Shown: positions 25,026 to 39,388, numbered from the stretch's first letter. The stretch: 64,000 nt of DNA from Xestospongia muta (GCA_963693285.1 OY848921.1:2964497-3028496), one strand, 5' to 3'. Numbers and translations are program-made. Notes: generated from the sequence alone by a model not told the origin.

Positions 25026-28000
25026 AATGTGAGTTTAATATACTTATTAAATTATTAATGGGAAAATTATCAATTCTTCTATTCAATATTAACCAATATT
25101 ACAACAAATATTGGCGATTGTGAAACTCTATAGCACGTGAGTTAATATACTTATTAATTTACTTAATTGATATTAAACATGTCCATTCTTCTTTTCAATA
25201 TCAACCAATGATTACAACAAATATTCATGATTATGAAATTCTACAGGACGTGAGTATAATATTCTCATTAACTTATTTAAATGTTATTAAACATATCCAT
25301 TCTTCTCTTCAATATCAATGAATGATTGCAACAAATGTTGGTGATTATGAAATTCTATAGGATGTGAGTATAATATACTTATTAATTTACTTATTTAATA
25401 TTAAACATGTCTATTCTTCTCTTCAATATAAACCAATGACTGAAACAAATATTGGTGATTATAAAACAATAAAGCACGTGAGTACTTATTATTATTTATA
25501 TTAAACATGTCCATTCTTCTCCTTAATATCAACCAATGATTGCAACAACTATTGGTTATTATGAAATTCTACAGAAAGTAAGAATAACATAATTTACTTA
25601 ATTTATATTGAAAATACTAATTCTTCTTTTCAATATCAACTAATGATTGCAACCAATGGTGACTATGAAACAATACAGTTGGTGAGTATAATATACTTAT
25701 ATATGTAGTCAACTGATACTTTGACGATTCTTTACTTCAATTTCAACCATTGATTGCATCAAATATTTGTAATTATTCAACTCTATAGAACGTGAGTATA
25801 ATATACTTAATAATTTACTTCATTGATATTAAGCATGTCCATTCTTCTCTTTAATATAAACCAACGATTACAACAAATGGTTTTTTTGAAACAACACAGT
25901 TGGTGAGTATAATATGCTTAATAATTTACTTAATTGATATTAAACATGTCCATTCTTCCCTTTAATATGAAATGATGACATTTCCATTTTCTTCTCAATG
26001 TCAACCAATGATGATAACTAATATTGAACTCTACAGGATGTGAGTATAACATACTTCTTAATTTACTTAATTGATATTAAATATGTCCATTCTTTTCTTT
26101 AATATCAATAAATGATTGCAACAAATATTGGTGATTATGAAACAACGAAGCTTGTGAGTGTAAAATATTTATTAATATATAATTGGTACTAAGCATGTCT
26201 ATTATTCTCTTTAATATGAACCAATGATTGAAACAAATGGTTTTGAAACAACACAGTTGGTGAGTATAATAAACTTATTTATTTACTCAACTGATATTTT
26301 GTTCATTCTTCCCTTCAATTTTAAATAATGATTGCATCAAATATTGGTGATTATGAAATTATAGAGCGTAAGTATAATATACTTATTAATTTACTTAATT
26401 GATATTAAACATGTACATTCTCCTCTTTAATATGAAATGATGATTATCTGAAATATTTGTGATCATAAAATTCTACAGCACGTGAGTATAATATACTTAT
26501 TAATTTACTTAATTTATATAAAAAATATGTCCATTCATCTCTTCAATATAAACCAATGATTGTAACAAATATTGGTGATTATGAAACAATACAGCTTGTG
26601 AGTATAATGTACATATTAATTTATTCAATTGACATTTTGTCTATTCTTCTTTTCCATGTCAATCAATGATTGCAACAAATATTGATGATTCTGAAACTTT
26701 ATAGCACGTGAGTATAATATACTTATTACTTATTTTATTGATATTGAACATTTCCATTCTCTCCTCAATATCAACCAATAATGATAACTAATATTGGTGA
26801 ATATGAACTCTACAGGATGTGAGTAGAATATACTTCTTAATTTACTTAATTGACATTAAATATGTCCATTTTTTTCTTTGATATCAACCAATGATTACAA
26901 CAAATATCGGTTATTTATGAAATAATATAGCACGTGAGTATAAAATACTTATTAATTTACATAATTGATATTAAACATGTCTAATCTTCTCTTCAATATC
27001 AACCAATGATAATAACTAATATTGGTGAATATGAACTCTACAGGAAGTGAGTATAATATACTTTTTAATTTACTTAATTGATATTAAATGTGTCCATTTT
27101 TTTTTTTGATATCAACCAATGATTAAAACAATTATTGGTGATTATGAAACAATACAGCGCGTGAGTATAAAATACTTATTAACTTACATAATTGATATTA
27201 AACATGTCCATTATTTTCTTTAATATCAATCAATGATTGCAACAAACATTGGTGATTATGAAACAATACAGCTTGTGAGTATAATATACATATTAATTTA
27301 TTCAATTGATATTTTCTCTATTCTTCTATTCTATTTTAAACAATGATTACAACAAATATTTGTGATTATGAAACTCTAAAGCAGGTGAGTATAATATACT
27401 TATTAATTTACTTAATTGATATTAAACATTTCTGTTCTTCACCTCAATATCAACCAATGATTACAACAAATATTTGTGATTATGAACTCTACAGGATGTG
27501 AGTATAATATACTACTTTATTTACTTAATTGATATTAAATATGTCTAATCTTTTTTTAAAAATCAATCAATAATTGCAACAAATGTTTTGTGATTATTAA
27601 ACAATATAGCATGTGAGTATAAAATACTTATTAATTTATTTAATTGATATTAAACATGTCTATTCTTCTCTTCAATATAAACCAATGACTGAAACAAATA
27701 TTTGTGATTATAAAACAATAAAGCACGTGAGTAAAATATACTTATTATTATTTATATTAAACATGTCCATTCTTCTCCTTAATATCAACCAATGATTGCA
27801 ACAACTATTGGTTATTATGAAATTCTACAGAAAGTAAGAATAACATACTTTACTTAATTTATATTGAAAATACTAATTCTTCTTTCAATATCAACTAATG
27901 ATTGCAACCAATGGTGACTATGAAACAATACAGTTGGTGAGTATAATATACTTATATATGTAGTCAACTGATACTTTGACGATTCTTTACTTCAATTTCA

Positions 28001-31000
28001 ACCATTGATTGCATCAAATATTTGTAATTATCCAACTCTATAGAACGTGAGTATAATATACTTAATAATTTATTTAATTGACATTGAACATGTCCATTCT
28101 TCCCTTTAATATGAAATGATGACATTTCCATTTTCTTCTCAATGTCAACCAATGATGATAACTAATATTGAACTCTACAGGATGTGAGTATAACATACTT
28201 CTTAATTTACTTAATTGATATTAAATATGTCCATTCTTTTCTTTAATATCAATAAATGATTGCAACAAATATTGGTGATTATGAAACAACGAAGCTTGTG
28301 AGTGTAAAATATTTATTAATATATAATTGGTACTAAGCATGTCTATTATTCTCTTTAATATGAACCAATGATTGAAACAAATGGTTTTGAAACAACACAG
28401 TTGGTGAGTATAATAAACTTATTTATTTACTCAACTGATATTTTGTCCATTCTTCCCTTCAATTTTAAACAATGATTGCATCAAATATTGGTGATTATGA
28501 AATTATAGAGCGTAAGTATAATATACTTATTAATTTATTAATTGATATTGAACATGTCCATTTTTCTCCTTAATATGAAATGATGATTATCTGAATTTTT
28601 TGTGATTATGAAATTCTGCAGGACGTGAGTATAATATACTTGTTAATTTACTTAATTGACATTAAATATGTCCATTCTTCTATTTAATATTAAATGATGA
28701 TTATCTGAAATATTTGTGATTATGAAATTCTATAGGACGTGAGTATAAAATACTTATTAATTTACTTAATTGATATTAAACATGTACATTCTTCTCTTTA
28801 ATATGAAATGATGATTATCTGAAATATTTGTGATCATAAAATTCTACAGCACGTGAGTATAATATACTTATTAATTTACTTAATTTATATAAAAAATATG
28901 TCCATTCATCTCTTCAATATCAACGAATGATTGCAACAAATATTGGTGATTATGAAACAATACAGCTTGTGAGTATAATGTACATATTAATTTATTCAAT
29001 TGACATTTTGTCTATTCTTCTTTTCCATGTCAATCAATGATTGCAACAAATATTGATGATTCTGAAACTTTATAGCACGTGAGTATAATATACTTATTAC
29101 TTATTTTATTGATATTGAACATTTCCATTCTCTCCTCAATATCAACCAATGATGATAACCAATATTGGTGAATATGAACTCTACAGGATGTGAGTAGAAT
29201 ATACTTCTTAATTTACTTAATTGATATTAAATGTGTCCATTTTTTTCTTTGATATCAACCAATGATTACAACAAATATCGGTTATTTATGAAATAATATA
29301 GCACGTGAGTATAAAATACTTATTAATTTACATAATTGATATTAAACATGTCTAATCTTCTCTTCAATATCAACCAATGGTGATAACTAATATTGGTGAT
29401 TATAAACTCTTCAGGATGTGAGTATAATATACTTCATAATTTACTTAATCAATATTAAATGTGTCCATTTTTTCTTTGATATCAACCAATGATTACAACA
29501 ATTATTGGTGATTATGAAACAATACAGCGCGTGAGTATAAAATACTTATTAACTTACATAATTGATATTAAACATGTCCATTATTTTCTCTAATATCAAC
29601 CAATGATTGCAACAAACATTGGTGATTATGAAACAATACAGCTTGTGAGTATAATATACATATTAATTTATTCAATTGACATTTTGTCTATTCTTCTTTT
29701 CCATATTAAACAATGATTACAACAAATATTTGTGATTATGAAACTCTAAAGCAGGTGAGTATAATATACTTATTAATTTACATAATTGATATTAAACATT
29801 TCCGTTCTTCACCTCAATATCAACCAATGATTACAACAAATATTTGTGATTATGAACTCTACAGGATGTGAGTATAATATACTACTTTATTTACTTAATT
29901 GATATTAAATATGTCTATTCTTTTTTAAAAAATCAATCAATAATTGCAACAAATGTTTGTGATTATTAAACAATATAGCATGTGAGTATAATATACATCT
30001 TAATTTACTTAATTGATGTCTATTCTTTTTTGATATCAACCAATAATTGCAACAAATATTTGTGATTATGAAACAATACAGCATGTGAGTATAAAATACT
30101 TATTAATTTTATTTAATTGATATTAAACATGTCTATTCTTCTTTTTAATATCAACCAATGATTGCAACAAATATTTGTGACTATGAAACAATACAGCATG
30201 TGAGTATAATATACATATTAATTTATTCAATTGACATTTCGTCTATTCTCCTTTTCCATATCAAACCATGATTGTAACAAATATTGGTGATCATGAAACT
30301 GTACAGCACGTGAGTATAATTACTTATTACTTACTGTATTGATATTAAACATGTCCATTCTTCTCTTCGATATCAACTAATCATTACAACAAATATTGGT
30401 GATTATGAACTCTACAGGATGTGAGTATAATATACTTCTTAATTAACTTAATCAATATTAAACATGTCCATTCTTTTCTTTGATATCAACCAATGATTGC
30501 AACAATTATTGGTGATTATGAAACAATACAGATGGTGAGTATAATATGCTTATTAATTTACTTAATTGATATTAATTATTTCCTTTCTTCTCTTCAATAT
30601 CAACCAATGATTACAACAAATATTGGTGATTATGAACTCTACAGGATGTGAGTATAATATACTTCTTAATTTACTTAATTGATATTAAACATGTCCATTC
30701 ATCTCTTCAATATCAACAAATGATTTGCAACAAATATTGGTGATTATGAAACAATACAGCTTGTGAGTATAATGTACATATTAATTTATTCAATTGACAT
30801 TTTGTCTATTCTTCTCTTTCGTGTCAATCAATGATTGCAACAAATATTGATGATTATGAAACTTTATAGCACGTGAGTATAATATACTTATTACTTATTT
30901 TATTGATATTGAACATTTCCCTTCTCTCCTCAATATCAACCAATAATGATAACTAATATTGGTGAATATGAACTCTACAGGATGTGAGTAGAATATACTT

Positions 31001-32074
31001 CTTAATTTACTCAATTGATATTAAATGTGTCCATTTTTTTCTTCAATATCAACCAATGATTGCAACAAATATTGGTGATTATGAACCAATACAGCTTGTG
31101 AGTATAATGTACATAGTAAATTCTTCAATTGACATTTTGTCTATTCTTCTCTTCCATATGAAACAATGATTATAACAAATATTGGTTGATTATGAAACAA
31201 TACAGATGGTGAGTATAATATGCTTATTAATTTACTTAATTAATATTAATTATTTCGATTCTTCTATTCAATATCAACCAATGATTACAACAAATATTGG
31301 TGATTATGAACTCTACAGGATGTGAGTATAATATACTTCTTAATTTACTTAATTGATATTAAATATGTCCATTCTTTTTTTTAATATCAACAAATGATTG
31401 CAACAAATTTGGTCATTATAAAACAATATAGCATGTGAGTAGAATATACTTCTTAATTTACTTAACTAATATTAAACATGTCCATTATTTTCTTTAATAT
31501 CAACAAATGATTACATGAAATTTTGGTGATTATCATGCAATAAAGATGGTATGTATACTAATTAATTTAAGTTGAAATTAAGTTTTTCTATTCTTTGTTA
31601 CAACTGCTGTTAGAACGTAAGTTAACACTGATAGTTTTAAATCACATTCCTGTCATCCTTGTTTTTATATGTTAATCAAAATTTTGTCTACTAATTCAAT
31701 AATGCAAAAGGTAAATTGTTGTTAATCTTTATTAAGCCAACAATTACTTGCCTTATTTCAATCACCTAAGCAATCATGTTTCTTTGTTTTTTTCAATATG
31801 AACCCATAATCACACTTAAAAATAATATTGGTGATTATTAATCAATATAGAATGTAGGTTTAATTTAGAAATTAATTTACTTAATTGACATTTTGTCCAT
31901 TTTACTCTATAATATCAACCAATGATTACTTGGAATATTATATTGATGATAACAAGATATCACAGTTGGTAAGTTTACTAAACGATTTTTCATTCAATTG
32001 GCATTATTTATGTGTATTCTATTAATAATAATTGTATCAAATATTAGTAATTATCAAACAATGCAGAATATAAG
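25026..32074 (+). repeat. Array 2 (gene D): 62 tandem units with YAG|NNN|GT donor
   Basis: Position and triplet: 25026 AAT, 25134 CAC, 25247 GAC, 25361 GAT, 25475 CAC, 25575 AAA, 25679 TTG, 25789 AAC, 25900 TTG, 26037 GAT, 26151 CTT, 26257 TTG, 26365 AGC, 26479 CAC, 26595 CTT, 26705 CAC, 26816 GAT, 26931 CAC, 27044 GAA, 27158 CGC, 27272 CTT, 27382 CAG, 27495 GAT, 27610 CAT, 27724 CAC, 27831 AAA, 27934 TTG, 28044 AAC, 28181 GAT, 28295 CTT, 28401 TTG, 28509 AGC, 28622 GAC, 28736 GAC, 28850 CAC, 28966 CTT, 29076 CAC, 29187 GAT, 29302 CAC, 29415 GAT, 29528 CGC, 29642 CTT, 29752 CAG, 29865 GAT, 29979 CAT, 30082 CAT, 30197 CAT, 30307 CAC, 30418 GAT, 30532 ATG, 30645 GAT, 30760 CTT, 30870 CAC, 30981 GAT, 31095 CTT, 31206 ATG, 31319 GAT, 31432 CAT, 31546 ATG, 31851 AAT, 31966 TTG, 32067 AAT. 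Donors are GTGAGT except GTAAGA (25578, 27834), GTAAGT (26368, 28512, 31969), GTATGT (31549), GTAGGT (31854) and a dead ATAAGT (32070). Phase 1 is open throughout and gives an S/R/P/G/Y-rich stretch, for example PPSRSRSPSGSSSSRYG. Units 5-24 are a duplicate of 25-45 at an offset of about 2.25 kb. Confidence 0.92.
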
Positions 32075-32302
32075 TTTAAAGTGTGATTTCAAATTAAAAT
32101 GTTTAGTTTTATGTGTTATTGTTATGTAACAACATTTGCATTTGTTATATGACACAGATGATGATAAGTTAATATTATAAAATGATTGACAATACTATGT
32201 TCTCTTTATAATATTTTACTATCATGTAATTTGATTATTGTAGTTAATTACTGTGTATATATCTCTCCTTATGTAAAAATAAGCTACATCAGTGTTTAGT
32301 TA

Positions 32303-32340
32303 TATATAAATAATAATAATAATAATAATATATATATATT
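32303..32340. repeat. (TAA)n(TA)n microsatellite
   Basis: A short trinucleotide then dinucleotide run between array 2 and exon 2 of gene D. It accompanies a local duplication of the segment TTACTGTGTATATATCTC (about 32247 and 32339). Confidence 0.85.
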
Positions 32341-32768
32341 TACTGTGTATATATCTCCCCATGTGAAAAAATAAGTTACTTCAGTGTTTAGTTATATGTG
32401 ATCTGATCTGCAATATAAGTAACGCTACTGGCAAAACATTTGTGACCTGATTTATGAAGAAGAATTATTGTTAAAACATCTCAAAAAACTTTTCCATATA
32501 CATACAGTCATTATATATGCACAACTATTCAGCATGTATACAAACCTGTTTTTGAGGTGTTTTTTTAATGATTTAAATATGGTCATCTTTCACAAATGGG
32601 TGACATAGAATTGGTCCCTAATTGCGAATCAGATCACATATATCAAAGTTCAAGTAGTTTTTAGTAATTAACAATTATTAATTTTATTGTTGTAAATTTT
32701 GTTATACTTTGTATAACTGTTTGAATAGTTGTATTATATAATAATTTTAATGATTATTTGTTATCTAG

Positions 32769-34764
32769 CTCTTCCAGAAAGGCATTCCCAATCAGAGGAA
32801 AGTAAGACTACAAATATCAGTGTATTTATTATCTAACTACTTTCTCATGGCTACTCTAACTGTAACAGTCAGAGTTGAAAAAGGTAATTCCAATATCGTA
32901 TCAATCTAATTATTTTTAAAATTATTTTTGTTGGACTTGAAAAAATTTTAAGTATACATGTATATTGTAGTGATTATTTTGGTTGTTTAATAGATCTACT
33001 GCTCAAGTGTCCCAAAGAAGTCACAGTTTGTAAAGAGATGTCATTCATTGCAAAATGTGATGATCAACAGCAGATGTTTCAGTTGCCAGATTATGGAATA
33101 AAACTTATCATACCACCATCAGCTGTACCACATGATATTGAACAGATCACAATTGCTGTTCAAGTTATTGCTTCTGGTCCATTTATCCTTCCTTCTTATT
33201 GTCAACCACTAGGTTGTTTTTGTTGGATTCAGTCCACAGACAAATTTCTCAAGCCGGTTGAAGTTCATCTTGAGCACCATGCTGAACTAATTACTGAGGA
33301 AGATAGTCAAGAATTGGGATTCATTGTCTCCCCTAGCACTGAATCCTCTTCACCTCCATATCGATTTCAGTTCTCTGATGAAGTCAATTCCATCTTCTCA
33401 ATTGGTTCTACCTATGGCATTATCAAAGTTGCTGAGTTCTCAATTTTTTCCATTGCATGGAGGAAGATAAGGGCTACATTTAGCAATCATTTCAGATATG
33501 TCTGGATGGTCTACTACAGGCAGAGTCATGAGAATAATTGGGAGTTACATGTAGTTGTGACAAAAGACTTGGGATCTTTTATACAGGTATATTAGTTATG
33601 AGATTTAGTAAAAATTAAATTATCATTAATTATTTGTTTTGTATATATGGACAGAGTGCTAGAAAGGAGTATGCTAACTGGACTGAGTACATTAAACCAA
33701 ATCGATTTCAATTTGATGATACTAAATCTATTCAAGTCATACTCCCAGAAGATGATCAAGTAGTCAACAATTGGAGATTATCAAGTCAAGTTAATCCTTG
33801 TCGGGTAATGAGTAAATGTTTTGACTATATTTTATATTAAATTATTGTATATAATAAGGTGAACAAATCTGATGTAGATGAAAGTACACCAGATTCTTCT
33901 TTACAACATCTTGAATTAAATGTGGAATTAGAGATGTCAGGCAATACAAGACAACATCCTCTTGAAGTGAAGTTTCAAGGAATGAGAGAGGAAAACACTT
34001 CATTTAAATTTTCAGTCAAAATGTCAAGACCTATAACAGGTACTAAGAATTTGCATAATTGTATAAGATAAAATATGAACACTATAACTTAAAGTCATTA
34101 TACATGATCTGAAGATATTAGAGGTACATACACCTACTAGAGCATGTTGTGACATGATCTAATATACTAAATCAAACAATAGGAATATACTGGTGTCTTT
34201 AATACTACAGAATCATCACATCATGCTGGATGTCCAATGAAGCATTTTATAAAGAGCCTAAAATTATTGTTGTCTTTATTATAATAGATCCATCACATGT
34301 ACAGTATGCTGAGTTTTCTGATACAGAAGTTTATGGAGAGCCTGAAATTGCAGAACTCATGGAGTTTGCTGGTACAAAGGTGAGTGTGTAATTATTAACC
34401 ACATATTTAAATAATTATTCTTAATAACGTAAGTCTCTATCAAAGAGAATTGTGTACACTAAAATAATGTATATAAATGAATAAATCTTCATTATATTAA
34501 TTTATTTTACAGATTTGTCACAAGTGGGACATACTTGGTGACATGCTCAAAGTACCAGACAGTATACTTGCCTCTATTAGGAGGGATACTTCTATTGGAG
34601 GAGATTCTATACTCTCTATTAGAGAAGTGTTCATTAAGTGGTCACAGTCTCGTTCTTCACCTTATAATTGGAAAACACTTCTATCAGCATTATCAACAGA
34701 GACAGTAGGAGAACAAGGCCTGGCTGAAGAAATAGCGAGGAAGTTGAAACATAGATTTGTGTAG
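32769..34764 (+). CDS. Gene D exons 2-9: ZU5-UPA-Death protein, intact
   Basis: Exons: 32769-32801 (33 nt), 32869-32883 (15 nt), 32994-33586, 33655-33804, 33859-34039, 34288-34379, 34513-34764 (TAG). The usual acceptor of exon 3 has decayed to ATGG, but a downstream CAG at 32866-32868 keeps the frame. The tiny exon 4 of B and F has lost its signals here, which is harmless because it is phase-symmetric. The ZU5 core reads FQLPDYGIKLIIPPSAVPHD. Exons 6-7 are the UPA-like part. The Death exon reads ICHKWDILGDMLKVPDS to KLKHRFV. With exon 1 and the 61 usable array triplets the coding length is 1521 nt, 506 aa plus stop. The frame closes exactly, which supports the exon model. The partner and pathway are not known. 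Confidence 0.8.
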
Positions 34765-35930
34765 ATTACTTTATAAGCTATTAGTATTCATATTTTATAG
34801 CTGTTAACATTAGTTGACTAGTTGTAATTAAAAATGTTAATTAATGAAGACCCTATTTTTTTCTCCTATAGTACAGAAATATTACTGTTTTAACTTTTAT
34901 GTGTGGCTAAATTTCAATTATTAATTCCAGTATCAAAATTTATCTATACAGACATCCAGATGTTTCTCTCTCTCAGTTTTATTATATCATTTAGATCTAG
35001 TTATAATTCAAATAAAAATAGTTAGTAGAGAATCATGTCCAATGCTCTCGTGATCATGGCATGTGCTGAGTGAATACATAGGGACATAATACAAACATGA
35101 GAGGCTATACAAACATTGTCATATTCACCTGATCATGAGAAGCATTCCACAACTCAATCATTAACTTAGTTTGATTTTAATCAAACTTTCACAAATTTAT
35201 AATGAAACGAACTTCATATGAAATGCAATGCATCACTTTATTAAACAAAGTTAATATCTTGCAAGAATTATAAATCAACTAAATCAAAAATGGTAACTTA
35301 TAAATTATCAAAATATAATCTCCAAACAAGAAGCATTATATGTACACTAAAGATCCATATAAATTTCTACATTAAATATGATGAAATTGTTAAAGGTAAT
35401 ATAAGTTAATGTAAATAGTCTTTAGTTTAAGTAACATTCTATTTAAGAACAATTAGATTTAGTTATGCAATTAGATTTAGCTTCTAATTGCTTTGGCATC
35501 AAATAAATGTTGACTTTATTTATGTATTTTCTCTTAATGTGGTATCCAATAATTGTATCAAATATTAGTAATTATCAAACAATCCAGAATATAAATTTAA
35601 ACTGAGATTTTAAATTAAATGTTTAGTTTTGTCTGTTATTGTATGTAATAATATTTGTATTTGTTATATGACACAGATGATGATAGTTTAATATTATAAA
35701 ATAATAGACAATACTATGTTCTCTTTATAATAGTTTACTATCATGTAATTTGAATATTGTAGTTAATTACTGTGTATATGTCTCTCCTTGTGAAGAAATA
35801 AGTTACATAAGTATTTAGTTGTATATCGAGATTCAACTGGTATTTAATTTCTGACAATTACTACTTTTATTATTGTAAATCTTGTTATACTTTGCACAAT
35901 GTTTTGATAATTTTAATGATTGTTTGTTAT
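34765..35930. other. Flank between gene D and pseudogene E
   Basis: Shared family flank, then sequence matching the 3' end of a first intron. Near 35588 one array unit survives (CAG|AAT) with its donor destroyed (ATAAAT). No MGGCL exon is present, so copy E was duplicated or deleted without its 5' end. Confidence 0.6.
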
Positions 35931-35934
35931 TTAG

Positions 35935-37502
35935 CTCTTCCAGAAAAGCCTTCCCTATCAAAGTAAAGTAAGACTATAAATATTATTGTATTTAATATCT
36001 AAATATTTCTTACAGCTACTCTGATTGTTAAAAGGTAATTCAAATATTTTATCTATTATTTGAATCGTAAAAGCCTTAAGTATAGATGTAAATAGTAGTA
36101 ATTATTTTGGTTGTATAATAGATCTACTGCTCGAGTGTCCCAAACAAGTCACAGTTTGTAAAGAGCTGTCATTCATTACAAAGTGTGATGATCAATAGCA
36201 GATGTCTCAGTTAACTTAATATACCACCATCAGCTTTACCACATGATATTCAACAGATCAAGATTGCTGTTCAAGTTGTTGCTTCTGATCCATTTATCAT
36301 TACTTCTCATTGTGATCCATTCAGTTGTTTCTAGTGGATTCAGTCCACATACAAATTCCTCAAACCAGTAGAAGTTCATCTTGAACATCATGCTGAACTT
36401 CTCTCTGAGGAAGATAGTTAAGAATTGGGATTCATTGTCTCCTCTAGCATTGAATCCTCCTCACCTCCATATCGATTTCAGTTCTCTGATGGAGTCAATT
36501 CCATCTTTCCAGTTGGTTCTATAAATGGCATTATCAAAGTTGCTGAGTTCTCAATTTTTTCCATTGCATGGAGAAGAATAAAGGCTGCATTTAGTAACCA
36601 TTTCAGATATATATGAATGGTCTATTATAAGCAAATACAAGCCAACATTTGGAAACTTCATGTAGTAGTGACTAAAGACTTGGGGCCTTTTCTTCAAGTA
36701 AATTATAGAGAATTGACTTTTTAAACTTGTTTTGCACATTAGTTAAGTGCATCAAACCAAATCGATTTCAATTTGGACTAAATAAATATATCCAAGTAGT
36801 ATTTCCAAAAGATGATCAACCTTGGAATGTATTCAGTCGAGTTACTCCATGTCAGGTATTAATGGATTGATTTCAATTTTACTTCTATTGACATATAATT
36901 TACTATATAAGGTTAAGAAACCTGATGTAGATGAAAGTACAGCAGATTCCTCTTTACAACATCTTGATTTCTAAATGTAGAATTGGAGATGTCAGGCAGT
37001 ACAAGACAAGTCCTTCTAGAAGTGAAGTTTGAAGGATTGAGAGAGAAGAAAACATCGTTTTTCTAATTAAGCAATTTATGGAGAGCCTGAAATTGGAAAT
37101 CTCATGGAATTTGGTGGTACAAAGGTGAGTGAGTGTGGCTATAAACCATGTCTAAAATGTTTTTTAAAAATAATCACACAGAATTGTATATTGAAAATAA
37201 TGTATATATAGGTGATTAAATCTTCATTGTATTATTGATATATTTTATAGATTAGTCACAAGTGGGACATACTTGGTGACATGCTCAAAGTGCCAGACAG
37301 TATACTTGCCTCTATTAGGACGGATACTTCTCTTGAAGGAGATTCTATGCTCTCTATTAGACAAGTGTTCATTAAATGGTCACAGTCATGTTCTTCACCT
37401 TATAATTGGGGAACTCTTCTATCAGCATTATCAACAGAAACAATGGAAGAACAAAGCCTGGCTAAAGAAATAGCCAGGAAGCTGAAACAAAGATTTGTAT
37501 AG
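35935..37502 (+). pseudogene. Gene E: broken ZU5-Death copy lacking exon 1 and array
   Basis: Exon 2 (35935-35967) contains an in-frame TAA. Exon 3 (36016-36034) is 19 nt instead of 21. The ZU5 exon (from 36122) has TAG at 36196-36198, a deletion after that, and further stops (TAG near 36332, TAA near 36419, TGA near 36614). Exons 6 to 8 are shortened fragments (about 36743-36856, 36913-37066, 37075-37124). The Death exon (37251-37502) alone is still open: ISHKWDILGDMLKVPDS to KLKQRFV. It is clearly dead as a full gene; transcription of the Death part alone cannot be excluded. Confidence 0.85.
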
Positions 37503-38339
37503 ATTTTTTTGACTAAGTTATCAGTATGCATATTATATAGCTGTTAACATTAGCTGAAAGATTTAATTGAGAAGTTAATTAAAGAACCTACTTTTCCATA
37601 AAAATATTATTACCATTTTGATTTTTTGTGTACCTAAACTTCAATTGTGAGTCATAATATTCATACACCAGCACATTTGGATCCTTTTCTCTCAGTTTTA
37701 TTCATATACATTTAATGTTGAATACAGATATATTGTTAGCAGAAGATCATATTTCATGTTGACATGATCATGGCATATGTGTTGTAAATGTTGAGTGAGT
37801 ATGTAAGGACAAAAAGCAGACATGAAACTATACAAACATCACATGTACACCTGATCATGTGTGATATATTTCACAGCTCATTAACTTTAATTGGGTCCTC
37901 AAACCTTCATTAATATAATGGATAAAAATTTTATATGAATAACTTGTAATAAAAATTATTAAGCCAAGATGAAATTATAATGAATAGTCTAGATTCGTTA
38001 TATAAATGTAATGTGAATGACTATTTGCCAATAATTACATATAACTACTGTCAATATCATTGAGGAAAGGGGCTAACTTACTACAAGAAAGTTAAAAAAA
38101 GGAGGACTAGGGCTTTAATCTCCCTAGTTCAACTGTGAAGCTTATATGATCATCCTATAAACTTTTATTTGTTATGTTTTAATATATATAGTATAGTATA
38201 ATTATTCAATTGACTTTGTCTATTTGTCTCATTAATATCAACCAATAATTGCTTTAAATATAGTTAGCGATTATGAAGCATTATAGAATTTTTAAAACTA
38301 TATTAATAATTAATTTTACATTTCCTTTTTTTCACTTTA

Positions 38340-38960
38340 ATATCAGCAGAGAGACATTCACTGTCTAAACAAAAAATAAGACAACAATAATAGTGTGTTT
38401 ATTGTTTAACTATTTCTCACAGAAACTGTGACAATTGAAAAGGTAACTGCAACATTTTATCATCTTATTATTTTACACTTACGTTGTAATGATTAACAGC
38501 AGTTGTTTCCATTGCCAGATTATAGAATGAAATTTATCATACCACCATCAGCTGTACCACATGATGTTCAACAGATCAAGATTTCTGTTCAAGATATTGC
38601 TTCTGGTCCATTTGTTCTTCCTTCTCATTGTCATCCAATCAATTGTTTCTACTGCATCTTGAACATCAGGCTGAACATCTCACTGAGGAAGATAGTAAAG
38701 AATCTGAATATATTTTCTTTCGCCCCTAGCACTGGCACTCCTTATCAATTTTATTTCCTTGATAGAATAATTTCCATCTTCTCACTTGGTTCTGTCTATG
38801 GTATAATCAAAGTTTCTGAGTTCTCAATTTGTCTATCACATGGAGAAGGAAGGATAAGTTCGTCATTACAACATCTTGAATTAAATGTGGAATTAAAGAT
38901 TTCAGAAGCACAAACACCTCCCTCTATAGAAGCAAAGTTTTAAGAAATGAGAGAAGAAAA
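38340..38960 (+). pseudogene. Gene E2: ZU5 scrap fused to exon 7
   Basis: A small remnant. Exon-2-like and exon-3-like bits lie near 38346-38440. A ZU5 fragment begins near 38494 (PDYRMKFIIPPSAVPHDVQQ), lacks about 100 internal bases, and runs straight into exon-7-like sequence (LQHLELNVELKIS) at about 38862, ending at TAA 38941-38943. The intervening UPA exon and introns are missing and there is no Death exon. Confidence 0.8.
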
Positions 38961-39388
38961 CATTCCTTTAAAAATTGTCTGTCAAGATACCAAGACCTAC
39001 AACAAATATATATGTAGTAATAGTAGAGATAATTGGCAAATGGTATATAAATACTATAACATACTGATGTTATAAGAAACAATGAGTCCTGGAATTATAA
39101 ACAATTTTCTGGATGATTATAAATTTTAACACCCACACAATAAACTTAATAACCTTTAGATCAGCAGGAAGTATATGGAGTATATTGATTGTGTATTAAA
39201 CCGCCTAAATCCTAAATATTAATACGGACACTAAGTATTAGTATTTACATTTAGTTACTGATCACTGAGGTCAACGTTCAAATTGATAGGATCTATTCGA
39301 GTAAGTTTGTACCTGCTGGTGTTAATAATATCCTTTTTATATACTAATGAATACAAAGTTGTAGGACTCCTCATTGATATAGAAGAGA

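Noticed and set aside
27613..31169. Open frames reading through whole repeat units (for example 27613-27795, 30984-31169; similar ones at 7029-7220 and 47540-47731)
   Set aside because: They run across the conserved AG and donor signals, begin at the ATG inside the unit, and end within one or two units because most units carry stops and indels in that frame. The frame is not conserved between units.
24950..32080. CRISPR-like or ordinary satellite array
   Set aside because: Units of about 110 bp diverge along their length with no spacer/repeat split and the setting is an animal intron, so not CRISPR. A plain satellite does not explain the fixed AG-3-GT spacing.
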